Assembly (NCBI RefSeq): GCF_902153245.2
Contig: NZ_CABFWF030000014.1
Coordinates: 248,001-312,000, forward strand
Direction of reading: 5' to 3'
DNA: 64,000 nt
Origin: Pseudorhizobium endolithicum
GTDB taxonomy: Bacteria; Pseudomonadota; Alphaproteobacteria; Rhizobiales; Rhizobiaceae
Numbering within the stretch: position 1 is the first letter of the stretch; every line of letters starts with the position of its first letter. The notes below the pieces were generated by a model. It was given only the letters and a program-made list of their open reading frames with translations, was not told the DNA's origin and ran no database searches. The translations under genes were made by a program, and so were the position numbers. Shown one piece after another: positions 56,844-64,000 of the stretch.

Positions 56844-58454
56844 ATGCAGGAGCTCGGACTTTACAATCCGTCCAACGGGGTTGCGGCGATCGGCTTCACT
56901 GACGTTGCCCGTGTCAACTACAACTTCTCGGAGATCGAGCTCTACGAGGAGGCGATACGCAACTGCGAAGCCGACCTGACCGCCGACGGCGCGCTGCGGG
57001 CGATCACCGGCCAGCATACCGGACGGTCGCCCAAGGACAAGTTCGTGGTGCGCGACGACCAGACCGAGAACGTCATCTGGTGGGACAATAACAGGCCGAT
57101 GTCTCCGGAGCGGTTCGAGGTCCTGCATCGTGACATGCTTGCGCATGCCGCGGGCAAGACGCTCTACGTTCAGGACCTCGTCGGCGGCGCCGATCCGGAA
57201 AACGCGCTTCCGACGCGGGTAGTCACGGAGTTTGCCTGGCACGCGCTGTTCATCCGCAATCTTCTCATTCGTCCGAGCCGTGCTTCGTTGGAGCACTTCG
57301 TGCAGAAGCTGACGATCATCAATTTTCCGAGCTTCCGGGCAGATCCGGCCCGCCACGGCTGCCGGACCGAAACGGTGATCGCCTGCGATCTGACGCGCGG
57401 TATCGTTCTCATTGGAGGCACGTCCTACGCGGGCGAGAACAAGAAGTCCGTCTTCACGGTCCTCAACTATCTGCTGCCGGCGAAGCATGTCATGCCGATG
57501 CATTGCTCCGCCAATGTCGGCCCGGCGGGTGATGCGGCGGTCTTCTTCGGCCTGTCCGGCACCGGCAAGACGACCCTTTCTGCGGATCCGAGCCGCACGC
57601 TGATCGGCGACGACGAGCACGGCTGGGGCGAAAACGGCATCTTCAACTTCGAAGGCGGCTGCTATGCGAAGGCAATCCGCCTGTCCGCAGAAGCGGAGCC
57701 GGAGATCTACGCGGCAACCCGCCGGTTCGGGACCGTGTTGGAAAACGTCGTGCTGGACGAGAACCGGGTGCCGGATTTCGACGACGCCTCGCTGACGGAG
57801 AATACGCGCAGCGCCTATCCGCTGCACTTCATTCCGAATGCATCGGACACCGGCATCGCGCCGCACCCGAAGACGATCATCATGCTGACCGCCGACGCTT
57901 TCGGCGTGATGCCGCCGATCGCGAAGCTGACGCCGGAGCAGGCGATGTATCACTTCCTGTCCGGCTATACCGCCAAGGTGGCCGGCACCGAGAAGGGTGT
58001 CACGGAACCGGAGGCGACGTTCTCCACCTGCTTCGGTGCACCCTTCATGCCGCGCCACCCGGCAGAATACGGCAACCTGCTGCGCGACCTGATCGACCGC
58101 CATGGCGTCGATTGCTGGCTCGTCAACACCGGCTGGACCGGGGGCGCCTATGGAGTCGGTCGCCGGATGCCGATCAAGGCGACGCGCGCATTACTGACGG
58201 CCGCTTTGAACGGCGACCTGAAGAGTGCGCAGTTCCGCACCGACCCGAATTTCGGCTTCGCGGTTCCGGTTGCGGTCGACGGCGTCGATTCGGCGATCCT
58301 GGACCCGCGTTCCACCTGGGCCGACGGTGCCGCCTATGACGTGCAGGCGAAGAAGCTGGTCTCGATGTTCATCGCCAACTTCGAAAAGTTCGAAGACCAC
58401 GTGGACAGCCGCGTCCGCGACGCCGCGCCCGTACTGTTGAACGCTGCAGAATAA
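56844..58454 (+). CDS. pckA: Phosphoenolpyruvate carboxykinase (ATP)
   Basis: Converts oxaloacetate to PEP for gluconeogenesis. The 536-residue protein has the RSPKDKFVV substrate segment, the kinase-1a loop [17 protein letters not shown] (236-243 for the P-loop core), [22 protein letters not shown] for metal and substrate, and [10 protein letters not shown]. The ATG at 56844 has AAGGAAGG upstream and gives the rhizobial length. It ends in a strong terminator. Confidence 0.98.
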   Translation: MQELGLYNPSNGVAAIGFTDVARVNYNFSEIELYEEAIRNCEADLTADGALRAITGQHTGRSPKDKFVVRDDQTENVIWWDNNRPMSPERFEVLHRDMLAHAAGKTLYVQDLVGGADPENALPTRVVTEFAWHALFIRNLLIRPSRASLEHFVQKLTIINFPSFRADPARHGCRTETVIACDLTRGIVLIGGTSYAGENKKSVFTVLNYLLPAKHVMPMHCSANVGPAGDAAVFFGLSGTGKTTLSADPSRTLIGDDEHGWGENGIFNFEGGCYAKAIRLSAEAEPEIYAATRRFGTVLENVVLDENRVPDFDDASLTENTRSAYPLHFIPNASDTGIAPHPKTIIMLTADAFGVMPPIAKLTPEQAMYHFLSGYTAKVAGTEKGVTEPEATFSTCFGAPFMPRHPAEYGNLLRDLIDRHGVDCWLVNTGWTGGAYGVGRRMPIKATRALLTAALNGDLKSAQFRTDPNFGFAVPVAVDGVDSAILDPRSTWADGAAYDVQAKKLVSMFIANFEKFEDHVDSRVRDAAPVLLNAAE

Positions 58455-58481
58455 CCGAAAGACTAGTTGGGGCATCTCCAG

Positions 58482-58512
58482 CCGCCGGTCCCCTGGGCCG
58501 GCGGTTTTCTTT
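58482..58512 (+). terminator. Rho-independent terminator of pckA
   Basis: A 7-bp GC stem (CCGCCGG at 58482-58488, CCGGCGG at 58498-58504) with a 9-base loop is followed by TTTTCTTT, 27 bp after the pckA stop. Confidence 0.85.
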
Positions 58513-58551
58513 GGAAGCCCTTTGTGGGATAGAGGCCGGGGAGACGAGATC

Positions 58552-58986
58552 ATGGCCAGCAACCCGCTCTACATCAACGACCGCATCACCATCGCTGGCT
58601 GGGAACTGACGGAGCAATTCGTGCTGGCCGGAGGGCCGGGCGGGCAGAACGTCAACAAGGTCTCGACCGCCGTCCAGTTATTCTTCGATCTTGCGAACTC
58701 TCCTTCGCTGCCCGAGCGCATCAGGGCCAACGCCATCCGTCTTGCCGGCCGGCGGGTCTCCAAGGAGGGGGTGCTGATGATCGAGGCGAATCGGTTTCGC
58801 AGCCAGGATCGCAATCGAGAGGACGCACGCGAGCGGTTGAAGGAACTGATCCTCAAGGCTGCGGAACCGCCACCGCCGCCGCGCCGGGTCACGAAGCCGA
58901 CGAAGGGTTCCGTCGAGCGGCGCCTGAAGGAGAAATCCGGGCGTTCCGAGGTGAAGAAAATGCGCGGCAAGCCGACGGGAGACTAG
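58552..58986 (+). CDS. arfB: Alternative ribosome-rescue factor ArfB (peptidyl-tRNA hydrolase YaeJ/ICT1 type)
   Basis: Frees ribosomes stalled on non-stop mRNA. The 144-residue protein has the catalytic GGQ at 30-32 within VLAGGPGGQNVNKVSTAVQL. It ends in a long basic tail (about 105-144, rich in K and R) that in the family enters the empty mRNA channel. It ends 3 bp before alkB, so the two are co-transcribed. Confidence 0.95.
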   Translation: MASNPLYINDRITIAGWELTEQFVLAGGPGGQNVNKVSTAVQLFFDLANSPSLPERIRANAIRLAGRRVSKEGVLMIEANRFRSQDRNREDARERLKELILKAAEPPPPPRRVTKPTKGSVERRLKEKSGRSEVKKMRGKPTGD

Positions 58987-58989
58987 TCG

Positions 58990-59601
58990 ATGGCGTCGCT
59001 TCCCGAAGGGTTCCGGTATCTGCCGGCTTACCTGGATCGGCCGGCACAGGAAAACGTGGTCGAGCAGATCAGGCAGGTCGTTGCCGACGCTCCGCTCTAC
59101 GTTGCGGAGATGCCTCGGACCGGCAAGCCCATGTCCGTTCGGATGACGAATTGCGGTCTGCTCGGCTGGGTGACCGATAGGGAGAAGGGCTACCGGTACC
59201 AGGCCTTCCACCCGACGACCAAACGAGGTTGGCCTGCCATTCCTCGAGAACTCCTGGATCTGTGGGACGCCCGTTCGGGATATCCGAAGCCGCCGGAAGC
59301 CTGCCTCGTCAATTTCTATTCGGATGAAGCGAAGATGGGCATGCACCAGGACAAGGACGAGGTGGACCTCGAGGCGCCCGTACTGTCCCTTTCTCTCGGC
59401 AACGCGTGCCTGTTCAGGATCGGCGGCCCGGATCGAAGGGATTCCACCACCTCCCTCCGCCTGTCCAGCGGCGACGTCGTGATCCTGGGAGGGGCCGCGC
59501 GCCTTTGCTTTCACGGTGTCGATCGCATCTACCCGGGAACGTCGACGCTTCTGAAGAACGGCGGGCGCATCAACCTCACCTTGAGGCGCGTGAGGCGTTG
59601 A
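58990..59601 (+). CDS. alkB: AlkB-type 2-oxoglutarate/Fe(II) DNA repair dioxygenase
   Basis: Oxidatively removes alkyl groups from DNA or RNA bases. The 203-residue protein has the iron ligands H119 and D121 in MGMHQDKDE, H175 in CFHGVDRI, and the 2-oxoglutarate-binding RINLTLRRV (R193, R199). NFYSDEAKMGMHQD and SLSLGNACLFRIGG are diagnostic. The stop at 59601 is directly followed by the converging coaA stop. Confidence 0.95.
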   Translation: MASLPEGFRYLPAYLDRPAQENVVEQIRQVVADAPLYVAEMPRTGKPMSVRMTNCGLLGWVTDREKGYRYQAFHPTTKRGWPAIPRELLDLWDARSGYPKPPEACLVNFYSDEAKMGMHQDKDEVDLEAPVLSLSLGNACLFRIGGPDRRDSTTSLRLSSGDVVILGGAARLCFHGVDRIYPGTSTLLKNGGRINLTLRRVRR

Positions 59602-60588
59602 TCAGAGTTTCCTCAGTGCCACGGTTTCCACGAGGTGATTGGAACCCTTGCGGAGGATGAGGTCGGCGCGCGGCCGGGTCGGCAGGATGTTCTGCCTCAG
59701 GTTCTTGAGGTTGATGTTCTCCCAGAGGCCCTCGGCAATCGCGCGGGCGGCATCTTCGCTGATCGTGGAATAGCGGTTGAAAAACGAGCTGGGGTCGCGG
59801 AATGCGGTCAGCCGCAGCTTCATGAAGCGCTCCACATACCAGTTGTGGATCAGCGCCTCGTCGGCGTCGATGTAGATCGAGAAGTCGAAGAAGTCCGAGA
59901 CCATCGGCACGAACTTGCCGTCCGCCGGCAGGTCGCGCGACTGGAGGACGTTGATGCCCTCGAAGATCAGAATGTCGGGACGATCGACGAGGGTGAATTC
60001 GTCCGGCAGGACATCATAGGTCAGGTGTGAGTAGCGCGGCGCCTTCACGTTCGGCTGGCCGGCCTTGATCGCAGACAGGAAACGAAGGAGCGCGCCGATA
60101 TCGTAGCTTTCGGGAAAACCCTTGCGCTCCATCAGATCCTCGCGCCTCAGGATCGCGTTGGGATGGAGGAAGCCGTCCGTGGTGATCAGGTCCACCTTCG
60201 GGCTCGAGGGCCAGCGCGCCAGGAGTTCCTTCAGGATGCGGGCCGTGGTGGATTTTCCGACGGCCACCGATCCTGCAATGCCGATGACGAAGGGGGTCTT
60301 GGCGACATCGGAAAGACTGAGGAAGCGGTTGCGCTGCTGGAACAGCAACTGCGACGCTTCCACATGAGCCGAGAGAAGGCGCGACAGCGACAGATAGATG
60401 CGCCGGACTTCGTCGAGGTCTATCGGGTCGTCCAGGGAGCGAAGCCGTGTCACCTCGTCGGAAGTGAGCGTCAGCGGCGTATCCGCCCGGAAGCGGGCCC
60501 ATTGGCCGGACGTGAAGACGTGGTAGGGCGAGTAGTTGGCGGAAGGCGACTGCTCGGGGCTCTCGGCCGGTTGCGCTGCCGGTGTCAT
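59602..60588 (-). CDS. coaA: Pantothenate kinase (type I)
   Basis: First step of CoA synthesis from pantothenate. The 328-residue protein has the P-loop GSVAVGKS at 106-113, [18 protein letters not shown], and IFEGINVLQ, all typical of CoaA. The start overlaps the hisE stop by 4 bp, so it is the last member of the his operon. coaE lies about 38 kb away near the origin. Confidence 0.97.
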   Translation of the reverse strand: MTPAAQPAESPEQSPSANYSPYHVFTSGQWARFRADTPLTLTSDEVTRLRSLDDPIDLDEVRRIYLSLSRLLSAHVEASQLLFQQRNRFLSLSDVAKTPFVIGIAGSVAVGKSTTARILKELLARWPSSPKVDLITTDGFLHPNAILRREDLMERKGFPESYDIGALLRFLSAIKAGQPNVKAPRYSHLTYDVLPDEFTLVDRPDILIFEGINVLQSRDLPADGKFVPMVSDFFDFSIYIDADEALIHNWYVERFMKLRLTAFRDPSSFFNRYSTISEDAARAIAEGLWENINLKNLRQNILPTRPRADLILRKGSNHLVETVALRKL

Positions 60589-60905
60589 GATGGACGGTTC
60601 GCCTTTTCCTGCAGGCCGGACTGGGCCGTCCGCCGCTGAAGCTCTTCCAGCACATCCTCGAGCGGAATGCCGGCGATATTCAATACGACCATTAGGTGAT
60701 AGAGGAGGTCGGCGCTCTCGCCGACCAGTTCCGGGCGGCCCTGCGAGACGGCTGCGATCACCGTCTCCACCGCTTCTTCGCCGAGTTTCTTGGCGGCCTT
60801 CGCCTGGCCGGAGGCGACGAGTTTTGCGGTCCAGGATTCCTCGGGCGACGCCTTAGCGCGGGATGCGACGATCCGCTCGAGGTCGCTGAGGGAGAAATCG
60901 CTCAT
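60585..60905 (-). CDS. hisE: Phosphoribosyl-ATP pyrophosphatase
   Basis: Second step of histidine synthesis. The 106-residue protein has the all-alpha NTP-pyrophosphohydrolase pattern: [50 protein letters not shown], with the acidic EEAVE and ESADLLYH metal motifs. It is a stand-alone HisE, not fused to HisI. It lies 18 bp after hisF. Confidence 0.97.
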   Translation of the reverse strand: MSDFSLSDLERIVASRAKASPEESWTAKLVASGQAKAAKKLGEEAVETVIAAVSQGRPELVGESADLLYHLMVVLNIAGIPLEDVLEELQRRTAQSGLQEKANRPS

Positions 60906-60923
60906 GTTCAGTCTCCTGCGGCG

Positions 60924-61700
60924 TCAGTGCAGCCGCATCGCAATGCCGTTCTCGGCCATGTAGCGCTTGGCTTGCCCGACGGTATAGGTGCCGAAATGAA
61001 AAATGGAGGCCGCCAGCACGGCGGTGGCATGCCCGTCCCTGATCCCCGCAACGAGATCGTCGAGCGTGCCGACCCCTCCTGAAGCGACGACGGGGACCCT
61101 GACGCTGTCGGCGATCGCGCGGGTCAGCGCGATGTCGTAGCCGCTCTTGGTGCCGTCCCGATCCATGGACGTCACCAAGAGTTCACCTGCGCCCTTCTCG
61201 ACGACCTTGGCGGCGAACTGCAGGGCATCCATGCCTGTCGCCTGCCTGCCGCCATGGGTGAAGATCTCCCAGCGGTCCGTCTCACCGGCCGACGATACCT
61301 TTTTGGCATCGATGGACACCACGATGCATTGGTTGCCGAACTTGTCGGCGGCCTCGGCCACGAAATCAGGGTTTTTCACCGCGGCCGAATTGATCGACAC
61401 CTTGTCTGCACCGGCGAGCAGCAGCTTGCGGATGTCGGCGACGTTGCGTACGCCGCCGCCGACGGTCAGCGGCATGAAGCAATGATCGGCAGTGCGCGCC
61501 ACCACATCGAAGATCGTCTCGCGATTGTCGGAGGAGGCCGTGATGTCGAGGAAGCAGAGTTCGTCGGCACCGGCGGCGTCATAGCCCTTGGCGGCCTCGA
61601 CCGGATCGCCGGCATCGATCAGGTCGACGAAGTTGACGCCCTTGACCACACGTCCGTCCTTGACGTCGAGGCAGGGGATGACACGGGCCTTGAGGGTCAT
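60924..61700 (-). CDS. hisF: Imidazole glycerol phosphate synthase cyclase subunit HisF
   Basis: With HisH, makes imidazole glycerol phosphate and AICAR. The 258-residue TIM barrel has the catalytic aspartate in [16 protein letters not shown] (D11), a second in VVSIDAKK, and the phosphate loops VGGGVRN and ASGGVGT. The start overlaps hisA by 4 bp. Confidence 0.98.
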   Translation of the reverse strand: MTLKARVIPCLDVKDGRVVKGVNFVDLIDAGDPVEAAKGYDAAGADELCFLDITASSDNRETIFDVVARTADHCFMPLTVGGGVRNVADIRKLLLAGADKVSINSAAVKNPDFVAEAADKFGNQCIVVSIDAKKVSSAGETDRWEIFTHGGRQATGMDALQFAAKVVEKGAGELLVTSMDRDGTKSGYDIALTRAIADSVRVPVVASGGVGTLDDLVAGIRDGHATAVLAASIFHFGTYTVGQAKRYMAENGIAMRLH

Positions 61701-62440
61701 GCTGCCTCTCCCTTGTGCTTGCGGATCAGCGCCAGTGCTTCGGCCGGGTCGATCCGGCCGTCATAGAGAGCCCGACCGGAGATCGCGCCTTCCAAACGGG
61801 CAGCGTCCGGCTGCAGCATCCGCTTGATGTCCTCCAGGGAGGCGAGCCCTCCGGAGGCGATGACCGGGATGGAGACGGCATTCGCGAGCTCCAGAGTCGA
61901 ATCCCAGTTGATGCCGGTGAGAATCCCGTCCCGGTCGATGTCGGTGTAGATGATCGCCGATACGCCGGCACCTTCGAACTTCCTCGCCAGTTCGATCACG
62001 CCCAATTCGGAGGCCTCGGCCCAGCCTTCGACCGCGACCTTGCCGCCCTTGGCATCGATGCCGACGGCGATCCTGCCCGGAAACCGCCTGCAGGCCTCCA
62101 GGACGAGCGCCGGGTCGCGGACGGCGACGGTGCCGAGGATGACGCGCGCCAGACCGCGCGACAGCCAGCTTTCGATATGCTCGAGCGTCCGGATGCCGCC
62201 GCCGAGTTGCACCGGGTTCTTCGTCGCCTTGAGAATTGCGTCAACTGCGGCGCCGTTTACGCTTTCACCGGCGAAGGCACCGTTCAGATCGACGACATGC
62301 AGCCACTCGAACCCCTGGGCCTCGAAGGCTTTGGCCTGGGCCGCGGGGTCGGGATTGTAGACGGTGGCCTGCTCCATGTCGCCGAGCTTGAGCCGGACGC
62401 ACTGGCCGTCCTTTAGATCGATGGCAGGAAAGAGGATCAT
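61697..62440 (-). CDS. hisA: ProFAR isomerase HisA
   Basis: Isomerises the aminoaldose ProFAR to the ketose. The 247-residue TIM barrel has the catalytic D8 in [15 protein letters not shown] and the partner aspartate in [11 protein letters not shown], plus LGGGIRT and ASGGLAS phosphate sites. It begins 1 bp after hisH ends. Confidence 0.98.
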   Translation of the reverse strand: MILFPAIDLKDGQCVRLKLGDMEQATVYNPDPAAQAKAFEAQGFEWLHVVDLNGAFAGESVNGAAVDAILKATKNPVQLGGGIRTLEHIESWLSRGLARVILGTVAVRDPALVLEACRRFPGRIAVGIDAKGGKVAVEGWAEASELGVIELARKFEGAGVSAIIYTDIDRDGILTGINWDSTLELANAVSIPVIASGGLASLEDIKRMLQPDAARLEGAISGRALYDGRIDPAEALALIRKHKGEAA

Positions 62441-62441
62441 G

Positions 62442-63092
62442 TCAGGGCTTCCAGCGAAGGAAATTGGCGATCAGGGCGAGGCCCAGCGTCTGGCTCTTTT
62501 CGGGATGGAATTGCGATCCCGCCTTGTTGTCCCGTGCCACGAAGGCGGTTACTGGCCCGCCATAATCGGTCGTGGCGACGACGTCCTCCGGGTCCCTCGC
62601 CACCAGGTGATAGGAATGGACGAAGTAGGCGTGCAGCCCGTCGGGACCGGTCGGAATTCCCTCGAAGAGCGGGTGAGGGCGCCCAAGGGTGAGCGTATTC
62701 CAGCCGATCTGCGGGATCTTCAGGCTCCGGTCGGCCGGCTCCATCTCCCGGACGTCGCCTTCGATCCAGCGGAGGCCTTCGGTGATTGTCTTCTCCAGGC
62801 CGCGGGACGACATCAATTGCATGCCCACGCAGATACCCAGGAAGGGCCGGCCTTTCCGCTCCACCGTCTCCACGAGTGCGTCATGCATGCCCGCCACGGC
62901 GTCGAGGCCGGCGCGGCAATCGGCATAGGCCCCGACGCCCGGAAGGACGACGCGGTCGGCGCTTGCCACGGCCTCGGCTTTGTCCGTTAGATCGATCGTG
63001 GCATCGATGCCCGCTTCCTCGGCGGCCCGTTCGAATGCCTTGACGGCGGAACGGAGATTGCCTGAGCCGTAGTCGATGATCGCGACGCGCAT
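62442..63092 (-). CDS. hisH: Imidazole glycerol phosphate synthase glutaminase subunit HisH
   Basis: Supplies ammonia to HisF from glutamine. The 216-residue class I amidotransferase has the nucleophile C88 in [11 protein letters not shown] and the His-Glu pair in [10 protein letters not shown]. Its ATG overlaps the DUF2628 stop by one base. Confidence 0.98.
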   Translation of the reverse strand: MRVAIIDYGSGNLRSAVKAFERAAEEAGIDATIDLTDKAEAVASADRVVLPGVGAYADCRAGLDAVAGMHDALVETVERKGRPFLGICVGMQLMSSRGLEKTITEGLRWIEGDVREMEPADRSLKIPQIGWNTLTLGRPHPLFEGIPTGPDGLHAYFVHSYHLVARDPEDVVATTDYGGPVTAFVARDNKAGSQFHPEKSQTLGLALIANFLRWKP

Positions 63093-63571
63093 CAGCGTCC
63101 TCCTTGGTCAAAAAGGCCTATCCCGCCACGATCCCATCCTGCTGCGGAGGGGGGACGAACGGAATTGGTCCAGTTGGCAGCGGCGATCGGCGCCGTCGAA
63201 GCCTGAGGCAGGCCTGCAAAGTAGATTTGCTCGGCGGTATCAAGATCCGCGGCCGTCACCACGTCCTCCAGCGTCCACCCCCGCCGGATGAGGCTTTCGC
63301 TATAGAAGTGCCGCCCTTCCAGCGCAACCAGGAGGTTGATCGCAAAGCCGAGAAGGATGCCGGCGACCTCGAAACCGGTGATCTGTGTCAGCTGCACCGC
63401 CGCGATCTGCGCCAGGAAGACCGCCACCGCCGCGAGCCAGAGCCGCTTCGTCAGGAGCCAGATCCAGGGGAAGAAGAGCGCCAGCCAGGAGAACCGGTCG
63501 GCCAGGATGATGGCTTTTGCCGGGTCGGGATCGGCGCCCTTGGGCGGCGCCAGAACGAGATAGCTCTTCAA
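63092..63571 (-). CDS. DUF2628 membrane protein in the his operon
   Basis: The 159-residue protein has two or three membrane spans (about 28-45, 47-64 and 68-88; [55 protein letters not shown]). The family motif [17 protein letters not shown] follows. It lies between hisB and hisH with tight spacing (17 bp and a 1-base overlap), a position conserved in rhizobia. No role in histidine synthesis is known; co-transcription is inferred. Confidence 0.87.
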   Translation of the reverse strand: MKSYLVLAPPKGADPDPAKAIILADRFSWLALFFPWIWLLTKRLWLAAVAVFLAQIAAVQLTQITGFEVAGILLGFAINLLVALEGRHFYSESLIRRGWTLEDVVTAADLDTAEQIYFAGLPQASTAPIAAANWTNSVRPPSAAGWDRGGIGLFDQGGR

Positions 63572-63588
63572 GATCGCTCCTTGGCCAT

Positions 63589-64000
63589 TCAGGTCAGCGT
63601 GCCCTTCGTCGAGGGAACCCGCCCTGCCTGCCGTGCATCGATTTCGGTGGCGGTGCGGAGGCAGCGGGCAACGGCCTTGAAGCAGGTCTCGGCGATGTGG
63701 TGATTGTTGGCGCCGTAATAGTTGAAGACATGCAGCGTGATGCCGGCGTTCTGGGCCAGCGCCTGGAAAAATTCCCGCACCAGCTCGGTGTCGAAACTGC
63801 CGATCTTGGGCGAACTGAAATCGACATTCCAGACGAGGAAGGGCCGGCCGGACAGATCGACCGCCGCCTTGGTCATCGTTTCGTCCATCGCCAGATCCAG
63901 CGACGCATAGCGCGTGATCCCGCGCCGGTCGCCGAGCGCCTTGGAGATGGCCTGCCCGATGGCGATACCGGTGTCCTCGACCGTATGGTGATCGTCGATA
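63589..64000 (-). CDS. hisB: Imidazoleglycerol-phosphate dehydratase HisB (5' end beyond the window)
   Basis: Dehydrates imidazole glycerol phosphate. Only the C-terminal 136 codons are in the window, because the gene continues past base 64000. The manganese-site motif [16 protein letters not shown] is read at the edge, and [17 protein letters not shown] follows, both diagnostic. It is the first gene seen of the hisB-DUF2628-hisH-hisA-hisF-hisE-coaA operon. Confidence 0.97.
   Translation of the reverse strand, partial: IDDHHTVEDTGIAIGQAISKALGDRRGITRYASLDLAMDETMTKAAVDLSGRPFLVWNVDFSSPKIGSFDTELVREFFQALAQNAGITLHVFNYYGANNHHIAETCFKAVARCLRTATEIDARQAGRVPSTKGTLT

Overview
This window looks like an origin-proximal stretch of the main chromosome of an alphaproteobacterium of the Rhizobiaceae type. 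The grounds are high GC content, an unbroken run of housekeeping genes, and gene orders I recognise from Sinorhizobium/Rhizobium relatives: parAB-rsmG-mnmG-mnmE-rho-hemJ-hemE, trpFBA-accD-folC-trxA-addAB, pckA-chvI-chvG(exoS)-hprK-EIIA-ptsH-ahcY and hisB-hisH-hisA-hisF-hisE-coaA. I cannot name the genus. I see no insertion sequences, prophage, CRISPR arrays, tRNA or rRNA genes, and no clear foreign island.

Layout. 0.2-2.8 kb: a TrcR-type (DUF1013) regulator converges on a minC-minD-minE operon that has a full CtrA-type box upstream. 2.9-5.6 kb: propionyl-CoA synthetase and a YggS-type PLP protein. 5.8-10 kb: leuS-lptE-holA. 10-18.6 kb (minus strand): parA-parB, rsmG, mnmG, mnmE, rho, hemJ, hemE. 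18.6-19.0 kb: a gene-free gap with DnaA boxes and an AT-rich stretch between hemE and the DUF299 (PpsR) gene, the classic position of alphaproteobacterial oriC. 19.0-29.2 kb: ppsR-maf-aroE-coaE-dnaQ, secB and fxsA on the opposite strand, then Tim44-like, mltA, Smr, an XRE regulator and gyrB. 29.2-33.7 kb: nitroreductase, FAH-family hydrolase, PHB depolymerase, a DUF2852 membrane protein and a YgjP metalloprotease. 33.9-39.3 kb: trpFBA, accD, folC, trxA. 39.4-51 kb (minus strand): addA, addB, murU, tsaE-amgK and a DivL-type kinase. 51-56.5 kb: ahcY, then ptsH, EIIA, hprK, chvG, chvI. 56.8-64 kb: pckA, arfB, alkB, coaA and the his operon, with hisB cut by the window end.

How it works together. 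The window groups replication start (oriC), chromosome segregation (parAB plus six parS-like sites spread over about 20 kb around oriC), division-site placement (min) and cell-cycle/envelope signalling (CtrA box, TrcR, DivL, ChvG/ChvI, HprK-HPr-EIIA). The most striking sequence-level observations are the parS-like sites embedded in or abutting gene starts, the CtrA box in front of minC, the kinase whose phospho-acceptor histidine is a tyrosine, the TsaE-AmgK fusion next to MurU, an AccD without zinc-ribbon cysteines, and paired palindromes in front of pckA. No clearly unprecedented system was found.
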